DNA of 64,000 nucleotides from Palsa-1439 sp050015495. GTDB taxonomy: Bacteria > Verrucomicrobiota > Verrucomicrobiia > Palsa-1439. A program made the translations under genes and the position numbers. Position 1 is the first letter of the stretch, and each line of letters begins with the position of its first letter. Under the pieces are notes generated by a model. The model was not told the origin of the DNA and ran no database searches. It saw nothing but the letters and a program-made list of their open reading frames with translations. This document shows positions 29,125 to 38,341 of this stretch, in pieces. The stretch is taken from assembly GCA_050015495.1 (NCBI GenBank), contig JBEKBH010000013.1, forward strand, positions 55,142 through 119,141. The letters are read 5' to 3'.

Positions 29125-29592
29125 ATGATGAATAGAAAGATATTCCTTTGTCTCGTCGCAGTTGTTGCCGCCCGTTGCGCAACGCTGTCGGCCCAAACCC
29201 AGGAGATCGCGCCAACCATGCCAACCAATACCACGAAACTGGTTTCCACCATTTATGATTGGAACAAAATGCAGCCCACGGTGGTGTCGAACGGCATCCG
29301 CCGTACCCTGTTTGAGGGTCCCACTGCGACGCTCGACAAACTCAATTGTCACATCACCACCCTCAATCCCGGTGAATCGAGCGGTCCGCCGCGCCTGCAT
29401 TTGCAGGAGGAGGTTATTGTCGTCAAGGAAGGCACAATCGAGGCGACGTTCGATGGGCACTCGCAGACTGTCGGGCCGGGTTCGGTCATTTTTTTCGCCT
29501 CCCATGCCACCACGTGCCTGCACAATCCTGGCAAAGTCCCGGCCACCTACACCGTCATTTATTACTACACGCCGCTGACGCCCAAACACTGA
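29125..29592 (+). CDS. Secreted cupin-domain protein
   Basis: 155 residues from ATG 29125 with GAAGGA upstream. A signal peptide (IFLCLVAVVAARCATLSA|Q) precedes a cupin barrel: PPRLHLQEEVIVVKEGTIEATFDG carries the first metal motif (HLQEE) and GPGSVIFFASHATTCLHNPG the second. Metal-bound enzymes, sugar-binding or sensing proteins all share this fold. No specific activity can be assigned. It is separated from the S46 gene by 28 bases. Confidence 0.82.
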   Translation: MMNRKIFLCLVAVVAARCATLSAQTQEIAPTMPTNTTKLVSTIYDWNKMQPTVVSNGIRRTLFEGPTATLDKLNCHITTLNPGESSGPPRLHLQEEVIVVKEGTIEATFDGHSQTVGPGSVIFFASHATTCLHNPGKVPATYTVIYYYTPLTPKH

Positions 29593-29655
29593 CCGCTCAC
29601 GAGCAGTTGGTTCCGCTCCGACACCGTCATTGGGGTAGTGGAGGAGGATACCGGG

Positions 29656-30996
29656 CTAGATCCCGCCTTCCCAGAACCAGCGACCGGTCTGCGGATCCTT
29701 TCTGAGATGTAGGTTGTAGCTGTGAGTCTCGCCGGTCTTCAACCTGATCTCATAGGGCACGAACTGGTCGGTAGGGCCGGCACCTTGGGAAGTGAACGGC
29801 TCTCCCAAGCTGACGATCTGACAGCCACCCAAGAATTGCTTGAGCGTTTCGGGGATCGGCATGGGAAAGAATTTCGCAGCTTCCGTCCAATCTTCGCGTC
29901 CGCACGCCTCGAATAAGCTCCTAGCCGCCTGTTGCGCGGTCATGGCGGCGTACTTCTCATTGTCCGTCAACTTCTGCGGTTCCTGATACCAATTCACGTT
30001 CGCTGGCAGATCGAGGCGAAAGACGGCCGGATCAATGGGCCGGTTGTAGTCAATCTGGTTGACCTCAAAGATCAGCACATCGCCGGAGTTGCGGGTGAGA
30101 TAGATTCCGACCGCTTCCAACAATCCTGTCTGAGCATCGAACCGGTACACCCGACGCGTGTCTGCGTAGTCAAACTGCTGGTTCTTAAGATAGTCGCTGT
30201 CAGGAAGGTCGGATTTGGCCTGGATGGTAACGACGGATTTCGCCCGTCCATCCGCCGCTTGTTCCTCGGCGAGATTCAGTTTCCAGCCCTTGGCGATGGC
30301 GTTGTCACGGTCCTGGGTGATCGTGTTGCTCAAGTTGGCGATCTTGTGGAGCCAACCAGTATCAAACGCGCTCGATGATGGTTGCGGCACTTTCATTCCC
30401 ATGTTGAGGGGCTTGACGTAGAGCACGGTGGACTGGCCGTCCATGACAGCGACTCGCCCCGGCTTCTCGACCCGCCATTTGAGGTCCGGCTCGAACTGCT
30501 TCCACAACTCGATGGAGACGAAGTCAGACGCGGGGTCGGGGTAACCGAAGTTCTCCGCCGTCGGAGTGCGCACCTGGCCGCGCAGATGGATGCTGGTAAG
30601 TTTGGCTGCCGCTTCGGCACCCTTGGTCATGACCACGACGGCTGCGGCTTGTGTCTTGGGGACACTTAAGAGAGCGGCTAGAATGATGGCAACGGCCCCC
30701 GCCATGGCGCCCAACCCCAATCCCCAACGATGTTTCTGTAGTATGCTCATGATGGTGTCCTTTTCCGGTTCCGCGTGGACGGCCAGAACCCGGCGCATGA
30801 CCGGCTCGACGATGGACACATCGGCGGCCGCGTGGCTGCGCGCGACCAACTGCTGGTGCAGGTTGGCAAAGGCCGCGTATTCGGCACGGCACGCCGCGCA
30901 GGTCTCGAGGTGCGCCTGGCATTGGAGAGATTCCTCATCGCCGAGCAACCCCTCGATGCGGGCGACCAGTTCGTCCCGGCATTCGATGCAGTTCAT
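29656..30996 (-). CDS. Anti-sigma factor with zinc-binding (zf-HC2) N-terminus and extracytoplasmic sensor
   Basis: 446 residues. The N-terminal motif MNCIECRDELVARI...CQAHLETCAACRAEY is the zf-HC2/ZAS fold (HX3CX2C type) that binds an ECF sigma factor. A membrane helix (GLGLGAMAGAVAIILAALL, about 91-109) separates it from a large extracytoplasmic domain resembling MucB/outer-membrane lipoprotein sorting proteins (LWKQFEPDLKWRVEKPGRVAVMDGQSTVLYVKP). The gene overlaps the ECF sigma gene by four bases. The sigma factor would be released when the outer domain senses an envelope signal. Confidence 0.9.
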   Translation of the reverse strand: MNCIECRDELVARIEGLLGDEESLQCQAHLETCAACRAEYAAFANLHQQLVARSHAAADVSIVEPVMRRVLAVHAEPEKDTIMSILQKHRWGLGLGAMAGAVAIILAALLSVPKTQAAAVVVMTKGAEAAAKLTSIHLRGQVRTPTAENFGYPDPASDFVSIELWKQFEPDLKWRVEKPGRVAVMDGQSTVLYVKPLNMGMKVPQPSSSAFDTGWLHKIANLSNTITQDRDNAIAKGWKLNLAEEQAADGRAKSVVTIQAKSDLPDSDYLKNQQFDYADTRRVYRFDAQTGLLEAVGIYLTRNSGDVLIFEVNQIDYNRPIDPAVFRLDLPANVNWYQEPQKLTDNEKYAAMTAQQAARSLFEACGREDWTEAAKFFPMPIPETLKQFLGGCQIVSLGEPFTSQGAGPTDQFVPYEIRLKTGETHSYNLHLRKDPQTGRWFWEGGI

Positions 30997-31547
30997 GGGA
31001 GCTCCGTTTGGTTGATGGTTCGACCCGCGCGTTCACGGGCCTGAAGCTCCTGACGCAGCAGGGCGTACGCTCGCGACAGCGTCTTGGTGACTGTGCCGAG
31101 CGGCAGGTCGAGTTGCTCCGCCAACTCGTGGCAGGACAGCTCTTCGTAAAACCGCAACAGAATCATCTGGCGATAGGTTTCGGGCAGGGCGGCAATGGCT
31201 TCCTCCAACGGATACTCCTCCGGATCATCGGCATTGTCCGCCAGGATGGTTTCCGCGGCTTCGCGGTCCCGCTGGTGACGTTTGCGGGAGCGGAACTGTT
31301 CCTGGGCGACTCGCCCGGCGATGCCCAGCAGCCAGGAATAAAACGATTCCGGCTTGCGGAGCTTCGGCAACGATTGAAACGCCCGGACAAACGATTCCTG
31401 CGCCGCCTCTTCCGCCAGTGACCGATCCCCCAGCCGGCCCGTCAGGTACGAGAACAGCGGTCCCTGATAGCGGTGCACCAGCAGGCGGAAGTCGTCGGGA
31501 TGCCCATCGCGGCAACGCTGCACGTATTCCTTGTCGGTCAGGTCCAT
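30993..31547 (-). CDS. ECF (sigma-70 family) RNA polymerase sigma factor
   Basis: 184 residues from MDLTDKEYVQRC at 31547 (seven more in-frame codons exist upstream). Region 2 contains FRLLVHRYQGPLFSYLTGRLGD and DRSLAEEAAQESFVRAFQSL; region 4 is ALPETYRQMILLRFYEELSCHELAEQLDLPLGTVTKTLSRAYALLR, a helix-turn-helix that recognises the -35 element. It overlaps the anti-sigma gene by ATGA, so both are co-translated. The divergent gene at 31730 is a plausible regulated target, about 180 bases upstream. Confidence 0.93.
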   Translation of the reverse strand: MDLTDKEYVQRCRDGHPDDFRLLVHRYQGPLFSYLTGRLGDRSLAEEAAQESFVRAFQSLPKLRKPESFYSWLLGIAGRVAQEQFRSRKRHQRDREAAETILADNADDPEEYPLEEAIAALPETYRQMILLRFYEELSCHELAEQLDLPLGTVTKTLSRAYALLRQELQARERAGRTINQTELP

Positions 31548-31729
31548 TGCTTCTCCATCTCGAGCCAACTGCTATCGTCATCTTATAGTGACATTCGACG
31601 CGGTTTTGCGACAAAAGAACGCGGGCTTTCTTCAGCGCGACGCAGGAACGCCCGCTGGCGCAATCGGTTTGGACAAACAACGGACATGCAGGTAACAAAG
31701 TGGTAACATGCGTTTGCGATGTTTCAGAC

Positions 31730-33169
31730 ATGAAAACTACAACTAGTTTGTTGATCGTGTTCGCAACTCTCGTGATGGGCATGATTGCTGTCGTCCGTGC
31801 CCAGACCACGCCCGCCTCTCCGTCCGAACTGCTCGAAAAGGGGATTTACGCCCAGGACACCAAAGGCGACCTTGATTCCGCCATCGCGATCTACCAGCAA
31901 CTGGTCGCGGAACAGGACATCAACCGGTCGCTGGCGGCGCAGGCGCAGTTCCGCCTCGGCCAGTGTTACCTGAAGCAAAACCGCACCGCCGATGCCACGG
32001 CGGCGTTTCAGAAGTTGATCCATGATTACCCAAACGAAACGAACCTCGTGGCCCAGGCGCGTGAATATCTGCCCAGTGGCCTCACCTTCGGGCCGGTGCC
32101 GTGGGTGGACGGCGAGCGTATGCAACTGAATATCACGGTGGCCAGCGGCGCGGACATCGGCACAGTCGAATATCGCGCCGATCTTGTCCAGAAGGCCAAC
32201 GGAGGCAGGATTTGGCGTGTCGGGGCGCGGTTGATGGCCGGGCCGCAATCGGTCAGCAGCGTCGATGTTGACCCCGAGACCTTTCGTCCACTCACCAGCC
32301 ATTGGAAACATTCGATGCTGGGGGAAGTGACGGCAGTCTACGCGCCGGGCGAAGTCACCATCCAGCGCGCCGGCAAATCGCAGCCGGAAGTGTCCCCGGT
32401 GGAGGGCACGGTGTACGACAACGAAGAAGCCATGCACGCCATACGTCGGCTTCCGTTGCAAGTTGGCTACAAGGCTACGCTGACCGTGTTTACGAGCTTG
32501 GGTGGAAACGTCCTTCCGGTGGGACTTGAAGTGGTGGGAAAGGAGACCGTTGAAGTACCGGCGGGGAAGTTCGACTGTTTCAAAGTGCGCCTGAGCCCGG
32601 TGAACCAGGATTTTTGGTTCTCGGCGGACACGCATCGATATCTGGTTAAGTTCGAGGCGGGTCCCGTCTCGGCGCAGTTGACGTCCGTCGCGCAACGCCG
32701 ACCCGGCGAGCCGGTGGCATTCCACGACGATGAAACCGGCGTGTCGTTCACCACTCCGGCGGACTGGGTTATCTTTCGGGCCCACCACGGCCAACCAGAA
32801 GGGCAGGTGCTGATCCGGACGCTCGATCCCGGTGCGGATACCGCCGATGGCGGGATGCGCCTGTTTGCCACCGATACGCTCTCGGAAGCGGCGCGTAAGT
32901 CAGCGCGGGCCTGGATTGATGAGGATTTGCATGGAGACAAGAGCACCAAGGTCCGTCCCGATAGTTGGAAGAACTTCACCATCGACGGGCGTCCTGCCGT
33001 GAGTTATGTGAGGGATCTGACGGAAAACGGCCAGCCGCAGGTGCAATTCCTAGCGCGGGTGTTGGGCACGAAGTATTCCGAGTTGTTCGTGATCACCTGT
33101 CCGCCGGACAAGTTCGACACGCTCAAGGCGCAATTCGACACGATCATCGCCAGTTACCGGACGAAGTGA
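31730..33169 (+). CDS. Secreted protein with TPR N-terminus and DUF3108-like domain
   Basis: 479 residues from ATG 31730. A signal peptide (LLIVFATLVMGMIAVVRA|QT) is followed by a TPR-like segment (AIAIYQQLVAEQDINRSLAAQAQFRLGQCYLKQNRTADATAAFQKL). The middle part (ERMQLNITVASGADIGTVEYRADLV...WFSADTHRYLVKFEAGPV) fits the DUF3108 beta fold. A C-terminal region (DDETGVSFTTPADWVIF...LFVITCPPDKFDTLKAQFDTIIASY) resembles PsbP/DUF1795-type domains. It is divergent from the ECF sigma operon and next to the sensor kinase, so an envelope-stress role is possible. Confidence 0.75.
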   Translation: MKTTTSLLIVFATLVMGMIAVVRAQTTPASPSELLEKGIYAQDTKGDLDSAIAIYQQLVAEQDINRSLAAQAQFRLGQCYLKQNRTADATAAFQKLIHDYPNETNLVAQAREYLPSGLTFGPVPWVDGERMQLNITVASGADIGTVEYRADLVQKANGGRIWRVGARLMAGPQSVSSVDVDPETFRPLTSHWKHSMLGEVTAVYAPGEVTIQRAGKSQPEVSPVEGTVYDNEEAMHAIRRLPLQVGYKATLTVFTSLGGNVLPVGLEVVGKETVEVPAGKFDCFKVRLSPVNQDFWFSADTHRYLVKFEAGPVSAQLTSVAQRRPGEPVAFHDDETGVSFTTPADWVIFRAHHGQPEGQVLIRTLDPGADTADGGMRLFATDTLSEAARKSARAWIDEDLHGDKSTKVRPDSWKNFTIDGRPAVSYVRDLTENGQPQVQFLARVLGTKYSELFVITCPPDKFDTLKAQFDTIIASYRTK

Positions 33170-33170
33170 T

Positions 33171-34865
33171 GTGAGCCGATTCAGACTTTTCCCGCGTCGC
33201 GTGGGCCAGGACGTTCGCGCCTGGCCCATGCTGGCGTCGTTGGTTCTCGTCGTGCTGGTGGCCGTTGGCTGCGTCCTGTGGTTCATGCGCGAGGCGATGC
33301 AGAATGAGCGGATGGCCGTGCGCGAAACCCTGGCGGAAGCGTATCGCGGGCAATTGACATTACTGCAGAAGCAAGTAACGGAGGTTTGGCGCGGCCAGAA
33401 TTTTGCCGGCGACGGACCTGCAGCCTCCCAGTTTGCCCGTTGCGTAAACGACGGCCTGGCCGGGAGTGTTATCTTTTATGACAAGGCGAGACAGGTGTTG
33501 TACCCCACCGTCAACGCCGAGACGCGAAGCGCTGAGGCGAACACGGACTTGCTCGCGCTGGAAAAGTGGACCGACCGAAATGACCCGCAATTCAAGGACG
33601 CGCTCATCCGGTTGGAGACACAGGTCGCGAATTACACGACCGTGACATTGCCGTCGGCTCAACGGCGATTCCTGATGCACGAGTTGGGGCAACTGGATCC
33701 CAACACGCGATTCCCAACGCTCAACGCGGAAGAACTTGCGGCCCGATTTCTGGAAGCGAATCCATCAGTCGTATGGGATAAGACTTTTCGAGTAACGCAG
33801 CAACATGACGTTTGGTCCATGGCCTCCTACGGGCACGAGGTAAACGTCCTGGCGTTGTTCACAACGCCGGGTCTACGTAACAAGCTGGCGAGTATCGTTC
33901 GCGAAGTTGGGCCTCCAAAAGGCGTGAACGTCGCCATCCTCGCCCCCGGTGAAGATGATACGAATGCGTCCGCGTTGGCGGCGGCCCAATTGGCGCCCGA
34001 GCTTCCCGGTTGGCGGCTGTCGCTGTCGCTCGATGACCTGGCGTTGTTCGACACCGAGGCAGAGCGACGGGTCGCGCGGTATCTCGTCATCGGCAGCGGC
34101 GTGATTGCCACGATGCTCGTCCTGGCGATTGTCATGGCCCGGGGTTTTGGGCGGCAGGTGCAACTCGCACGGTTGAAGAATGATCTGGTCGCCACCGTGT
34201 CGCACGAACTGAAAACCCCGCTCACGGCGATGCGGGCGCTGGTGGACACGTTGCTCGATACCGAGCGGCTGGACGAGACGACGACGCGCGAATACCTGAG
34301 GCTGCTGGCCACCGAGAACGCCCGGCTGAGCCGATTGATCGACAATTTCCTCACGTTCTCGCGGCTCGAGCGGAACAAATTCAAATTCGAGTTCGCGCCG
34401 GTCCGTCCGCAACGGATCGTCGACGGGGCGATGGCGGCCTTGGGTGAGCGCGCGCACGCGCCCGGCTGCAGCGTCGAATCGCATGTCGCGGCGGGCGTAC
34501 CGGATATCAATGGCGACGCCGACGCCTTGACGACGGCGTTGCTGAACCTGCTCGACAACGCCTGGAAATATTCGGGAGACAACAAACACATCGTCGTCCA
34601 CGTCGAGGCGCGCAATGGCCGCGTCGGGTTTGCGGTCGAAGACAACGGCATCGGCCTGTCGCCGCGCGAGCAGCAGCGCGTGTTTCGGCGATTCTACCAG
34701 AGCGATCAGCGGCTGGCGCGCACGGTGGGCGGCTGCGGGCTTGGTCTGAGCATCGTGCAATCCATCGTGGACGCCCATCACGGCACCGTGCGCGTCGCGA
34801 GCGAGGTTGGACGCGGCAGCACGTTCACCATCGAGATTCCCGCCGTTGACGGGAGCGCATCATGA
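33171..34865 (+). CDS. Membrane sensor histidine kinase
   Basis: 564 residues from a GTG at 33171, one base after the preceding stop. Two membrane helices (MLASLVLVVLVAVGCVLWF and YLVIGSGVIATMLVLAIVMA, about 20-38 and 301-320) bracket an extracytoplasmic sensor domain of about 260 residues. The kinase core has the H-box VSHELKTPLTAMRAL, N-box LLNLLDNAWKYS, and G-boxes DNGIGLS and GCGLGLSIVQSI. No HAMP domain is evident. It overlaps the response regulator by four bases, so they form one two-component system. Confidence 0.95.
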   Translation: MSRFRLFPRRVGQDVRAWPMLASLVLVVLVAVGCVLWFMREAMQNERMAVRETLAEAYRGQLTLLQKQVTEVWRGQNFAGDGPAASQFARCVNDGLAGSVIFYDKARQVLYPTVNAETRSAEANTDLLALEKWTDRNDPQFKDALIRLETQVANYTTVTLPSAQRRFLMHELGQLDPNTRFPTLNAEELAARFLEANPSVVWDKTFRVTQQHDVWSMASYGHEVNVLALFTTPGLRNKLASIVREVGPPKGVNVAILAPGEDDTNASALAAAQLAPELPGWRLSLSLDDLALFDTEAERRVARYLVIGSGVIATMLVLAIVMARGFGRQVQLARLKNDLVATVSHELKTPLTAMRALVDTLLDTERLDETTTREYLRLLATENARLSRLIDNFLTFSRLERNKFKFEFAPVRPQRIVDGAMAALGERAHAPGCSVESHVAAGVPDINGDADALTTALLNLLDNAWKYSGDNKHIVVHVEARNGRVGFAVEDNGIGLSPREQQRVFRRFYQSDQRLARTVGGCGLGLSIVQSIVDAHHGTVRVASEVGRGSTFTIEIPAVDGSAS

Positions 34866-35563
34866 CCCCGGCCACCATTCTCATCGTCGAAGATGACCCG
34901 ACGATCCTGCGCGTGGTCAAAGACAACTTCGTCGCGCGCGGTTATCGGGTGCGGACGGCGCGCAACGGCGAGGAAGGGCTGGAGGCGGCGTTGAATGGCA
35001 GCCCGGATCTCATTGTCCTGGACATCATGCTGCCGAAGATCAACGGATTTGAAATCTGCCGCGCCGCGCGCGCTGAGAAACTCGACATGCCGATCCTGAT
35101 GCTGACCGCGAAAGGGCAGGAGGAGGACATCGTGCGCGGGCTGGAACTCGGGGCGGACGATTACATCACCAAGCCGTTCAGCGTGCGCGAGCTTCTGGCA
35201 CGGGCGCAGGCCTTCCTGCGTCGGAGCCAGTCGGGCGGGGCGCCGTGCTATAAGTTTGGTCGATGCGAACTCGACACGGTCTCGCACCGGTTGTTGAAGG
35301 ACGGCATCGAAGTCCCGCTGACCAACAAAGAGTTTCGGTTGCTGGAATATTTCCTGCAGCATCCCGGCCGCGCGTTCACGCGGGACAGCATCATGAACGC
35401 CGTCTGGGGCAACAGCGTGATGGTCACCGCCCGCAGCGTGGACCGGTGCGTCACCACGCTCCGCCGCAAGATCGAGCCCGACCCTCACCACCCGACGTTT
35501 ATCCATACGATTCGAGAGATCGGCTACCGGTTTGAAGACAATCCGGGCAAACCAACGGATTGA
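34862..35563 (+). CDS. OmpR-family response regulator
   Basis: 233 residues. The receiver domain has the acidic pair in ILIVEDDPTILR, the phospho-acceptor Asp in LIVLDIMLPK and Lys in YITKPFS. The C-terminal winged helix-turn-helix contains VPLTNKEFRLLEYFLQHPGRAFTRDSIM and ARSVDRCVTTLRRKIEPDP...GYRFE. It overlaps the histidine kinase stop by ATGA. DNA targets are unknown. Confidence 0.96.
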   Translation: MTPATILIVEDDPTILRVVKDNFVARGYRVRTARNGEEGLEAALNGSPDLIVLDIMLPKINGFEICRAARAEKLDMPILMLTAKGQEEDIVRGLELGADDYITKPFSVRELLARAQAFLRRSQSGGAPCYKFGRCELDTVSHRLLKDGIEVPLTNKEFRLLEYFLQHPGRAFTRDSIMNAVWGNSVMVTARSVDRCVTTLRRKIEPDPHHPTFIHTIREIGYRFEDNPGKPTD

Positions 35564-35721
35564 GTTGGGTAGCCACATTTGGCCGGGGATAGGGGGTGTC
35601 ACAGCGCGGCAGGAAACGGCTCGACTTACCATGGCTGGAAGGCTAGTCTGACTTCCGTATTGGCGAGAGTCGCTCGGGTTCTGATCGCAGTCAGGCAACG
35701 GCTGAGAGAGGAACGTCGGGT

Positions 35722-37257
35722 ATGAACAGGCGGATTTTGGTCCGGCTTGCGTCGGCGAGGACGCCCCAACCGGGGAACCGCATGACAAGGTTCCTGATGG
35801 TTGCTCTGGTGATGGCGGGATTTGTTGCTTCCGGGTTTGGCGAGTCGACTGTCGTCCTCAAATCCGGCGAAACGCTCCAAGGGGACATTCTCTCCGATAC
35901 CAACGATGTTCTCCGAATAAGCGCACATAACGCCAGCCGCACAATTTCATATCAAAGGGACATCCCCCACAGCGACATCCTGAGGATCCAGACCGAAACT
36001 GCCGCCCAAATAGCGGAACGAACCGACTACGAAGCCTTGTCGAGCTTCCAGTTGAATCCGAATCAGGAACAATCGGCAGATTATTGCGGGCAAGTGATCG
36101 CGGCATTCCAAAAATTCCTGACCGATCATCCAACGTCTGACAAAGCCCCGGCGGTTCAGCAACGCCTCGACACATGGCAGGCAGAACTCCGGCATGTGTC
36201 CGATGGCGAGGTCAAATTCGGTGACAAATGGATGACCCCCGAAGATAAACAGCCACTCGTCGAGCACTGGCAGAAACAAATGAAAGTCCAGTCGGCTCAG
36301 AGCACTCTGGAGTCGCTCAAGAGGAAACTTTCAGAATTTCAACGGCAGCGAGAAAAGTTGGTTAACGATCTCGCAATGGCACAAGGCAATCTAACGGCGT
36401 CACAACAACAACTCGGAAGTCTTCAAGATTCGCAAGTGCCCGTCTATGGGACCGGCACCGTGCCGACTTGGCACAGGGGGTCTGGGGCAAGCTCGACCAC
36501 AGTTCCAGTATACGAAGGCACCACGACAGTCCCCAATCCCCAAAGGGCGGCAGTACAGAGTGAAATTGGCATGTATCAACAGCAGGTGGCGACCGGAGAG
36601 CAGATGCTACAAACCCTCGATGCAAAGATCCAAAGTGTTCAGATCCAGATTCCAAAGGCCGAGCGGGATTATACGATCGCTTTCGCCCAGTTGAATGCAC
36701 CGCCTCCACCACCCCCACGGCCTCCACCGCCTCCGCTTCCCGTCGTCACACAAGTGGTTGAAAAAGTTGAACCACCACCACCGCCGCCACCGAAACCGGA
36801 GCCACCGTCGTGGATCGCCCAACATTGGAAGGGATCTGCCATCGGCGTTGGGATGCTTCTTCTGATTTCTCTCGTTGGAGTGTATGCGCTCAAGGGCATC
36901 CTGCAAAAGTCGGAGCAAGCCGAAGCAGCTCGTGACGCGCAGCGGCGTGCCGCACGTGAAGAACTGAAGAAGGTCTTTGACAGAATCTTCAAGGAAGGGG
37001 AGAGGCCAGCGGGCCAGAACACGCCGGAAGGCGAAGTCATCCCGATTGGCAACGGAGAGGACGCCTACGGCGGAGGTCGCTGGTTCGTGGTCGGGGACAC
37101 TTGTATATGGGCGGTCCAAAACAACGGAAGAGACGATGACAACTGGGTGTATAACAATGTGATTACCAAAGGACATGGAGCCGTCGGCGCAAGGATTGCC
37201 ATGAATTCAGAATTGGCCGACGACATCCGAACAGTGGCGAGCGTTCAGTGGTCATGA
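35722..37257 (+). CDS. Secreted/anchored protein with N-terminal beta domain, coiled coil and polyproline linker
   Basis: 511 residues. The first residues include two starts (35722 and MTRFLMV); a signal peptide-like helix ends VASGFGES. An N-terminal beta motif VVLKSGETLQGDILSDTNDVLRI resembles Sm/SH3-like modules seen in Verrucomicrobia proteins. A coiled coil (about 195-235) and a second helical region (about 280-325) follow. A polyproline stretch (PPPPPPRPPPPPLP) and a second Pro-rich repeat precede a membrane helix (AIGVGMLLLISLVGVYALKGI). A soluble C-terminal domain contains GRWFVVGDTCIWAVQNNGRDDDNW. Function unknown. Confidence 0.7.
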   Translation: MNRRILVRLASARTPQPGNRMTRFLMVALVMAGFVASGFGESTVVLKSGETLQGDILSDTNDVLRISAHNASRTISYQRDIPHSDILRIQTETAAQIAERTDYEALSSFQLNPNQEQSADYCGQVIAAFQKFLTDHPTSDKAPAVQQRLDTWQAELRHVSDGEVKFGDKWMTPEDKQPLVEHWQKQMKVQSAQSTLESLKRKLSEFQRQREKLVNDLAMAQGNLTASQQQLGSLQDSQVPVYGTGTVPTWHRGSGASSTTVPVYEGTTTVPNPQRAAVQSEIGMYQQQVATGEQMLQTLDAKIQSVQIQIPKAERDYTIAFAQLNAPPPPPPRPPPPPLPVVTQVVEKVEPPPPPPPKPEPPSWIAQHWKGSAIGVGMLLLISLVGVYALKGILQKSEQAEAARDAQRRAAREELKKVFDRIFKEGERPAGQNTPEGEVIPIGNGEDAYGGGRWFVVGDTCIWAVQNNGRDDDNWVYNNVITKGHGAVGARIAMNSELADDIRTVASVQWS

Positions 37258-37481
37258 GCCTCACCCAGAGACCCGCCTGTGCCGGACGGCGGGCTGTGGC
37301 GGGCACGTCGAACCCTGGCTAAAAAGACTGTTGCAATGGGGCGGGAAAAGCCGTACAAGAACAGGCCATTCACGCCTCTCCGACGGTTGGGTCGAAACGA
37401 GAGCCCGCTGGCGGGTGGGAAGCGTGGAGCAGAAAACTGTGAGTTCATGGAGTCAACATAGCTGACCCGAACAGGGCCAAC

Positions 37482-37498
37482 AGGAGATCGCAGCAATT
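37482..37498 (+). promoter_or_regulatory. Shine-Dalgarno and ATT start of infC
   Basis: AGGAG at 37482-37486, nine bases before an in-frame ATT (37496). No ATG, GTG or TTG in the same frame lies closer to the conserved IF3 N-terminus. AUU initiation at infC is the classic basis of IF3 autoregulation. Confidence 0.8.
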
Positions 37499-38056
37499 CA
37501 ACAATTTGTCCGTGTCAATCAGAAGATTCGCGCCCGCGAAGTGCGGGTGGTAGACTCAGACGGGAAACAACTCGGGGTCATCTCGATCAGCCAGGCGCTG
37601 GCAGCGGCGCAGCAGCAGGGGATGGACCTGGTGGAAGTGGCGCCGAACGCGACGCCGCCCGTGTGTCGGATCGTCGATTTCGGGAAGTACAAGTACGAGC
37701 AGGAAAAGCGGGACCGCGAGGCGCGCAAGCACCAGCACGCGACGAAGCTCAAGGAAATCAAGATCCGGTTGAACATCGATCCGCATGATTACGTGACGAA
37801 GTGCAACCACATGCGGGACTTCCTGAACGACGGGATGAAGGTGAAAGTGACGATGATGTTGCGGGGCCGCGAGAACGCGCATCCCGAGTTCGGCAACAAG
37901 ATGATGCAGAAGATCATCGAGGACCTGACGGATTGCGGCCGGCCCGAAGTGATGCCGAAGTTGATGGGACGGAGCATCACGATGATGATTTCTCCGTTCC
38001 GCGGCGCCGGCAAGAAGGCCGGTGAGCCGCGGACGAGCGCAGCAAGCGAAGACTAG
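37496..38056 (+). CDS. infC: Translation initiation factor IF-3
   Basis: 186 residues when read from the ATT at 37496: the N-terminus then gives QQFVRVNQKIRAREVRVVDS, the usual IF3 beginning. A GTG at 37541 would delete the first 15 conserved residues, so it is rejected. N- and C-domains are complete (DGKQLGVISISQALAAAQQQ; KEIKIRLNIDPHDYVTKCNHMRDFLNDG; LMGRSITMMISPFRGAGKKAG). IF3 binds the 30S subunit and discriminates against non-canonical start codons, hence feedback on its own ATT start. It leads the infC-rpmI-rplT operon. Confidence 0.95.
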   Translation: MQQFVRVNQKIRAREVRVVDSDGKQLGVISISQALAAAQQQGMDLVEVAPNATPPVCRIVDFGKYKYEQEKRDREARKHQHATKLKEIKIRLNIDPHDYVTKCNHMRDFLNDGMKVKVTMMLRGRENAHPEFGNKMMQKIIEDLTDCGRPEVMPKLMGRSITMMISPFRGAGKKAGEPRTSAASED

Positions 38057-38080
38057 AAATTTTCAGGAAGGAACGAGGAC

Positions 38081-38296
38081 ATGCCACGTTGGAAGTCAGC
38101 AAAGACGAAAAAGGCCGCGGCGAAGCGGTTCAAGATCACGGCGACGGGCAAAGTGATGCGCTATGGCTCGGGCAAGCGGCACTTGAACGCGCACAAATCG
38201 TCGAAACACAAACGCCGTCTGGGGCTAACCAAGCCCGTCAGCGACACGCACAAGCACCACATCACGGACGTAATGCCCTTTAGCCATCGCGGGTAG
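38081..38296 (+). CDS. rpmI: 50S ribosomal protein L35
   Basis: 71 residues, very basic, with the L35 signature (KTKKAAAKRFKITATGKVMR...GKRHLNAHKSSKHKRRL). It follows infC by 24 bases and has GGAAGGA upstream. Part of the conserved infC-rpmI-rplT operon. Confidence 0.97.
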   Translation: MPRWKSAKTKKAAAKRFKITATGKVMRYGSGKRHLNAHKSSKHKRRLGLTKPVSDTHKHHITDVMPFSHRG

Positions 38297-38341
38297 CACG
38301 AACAATTTGAAATCACAGCCTTGAAAGTTTAGGAGTTCACC

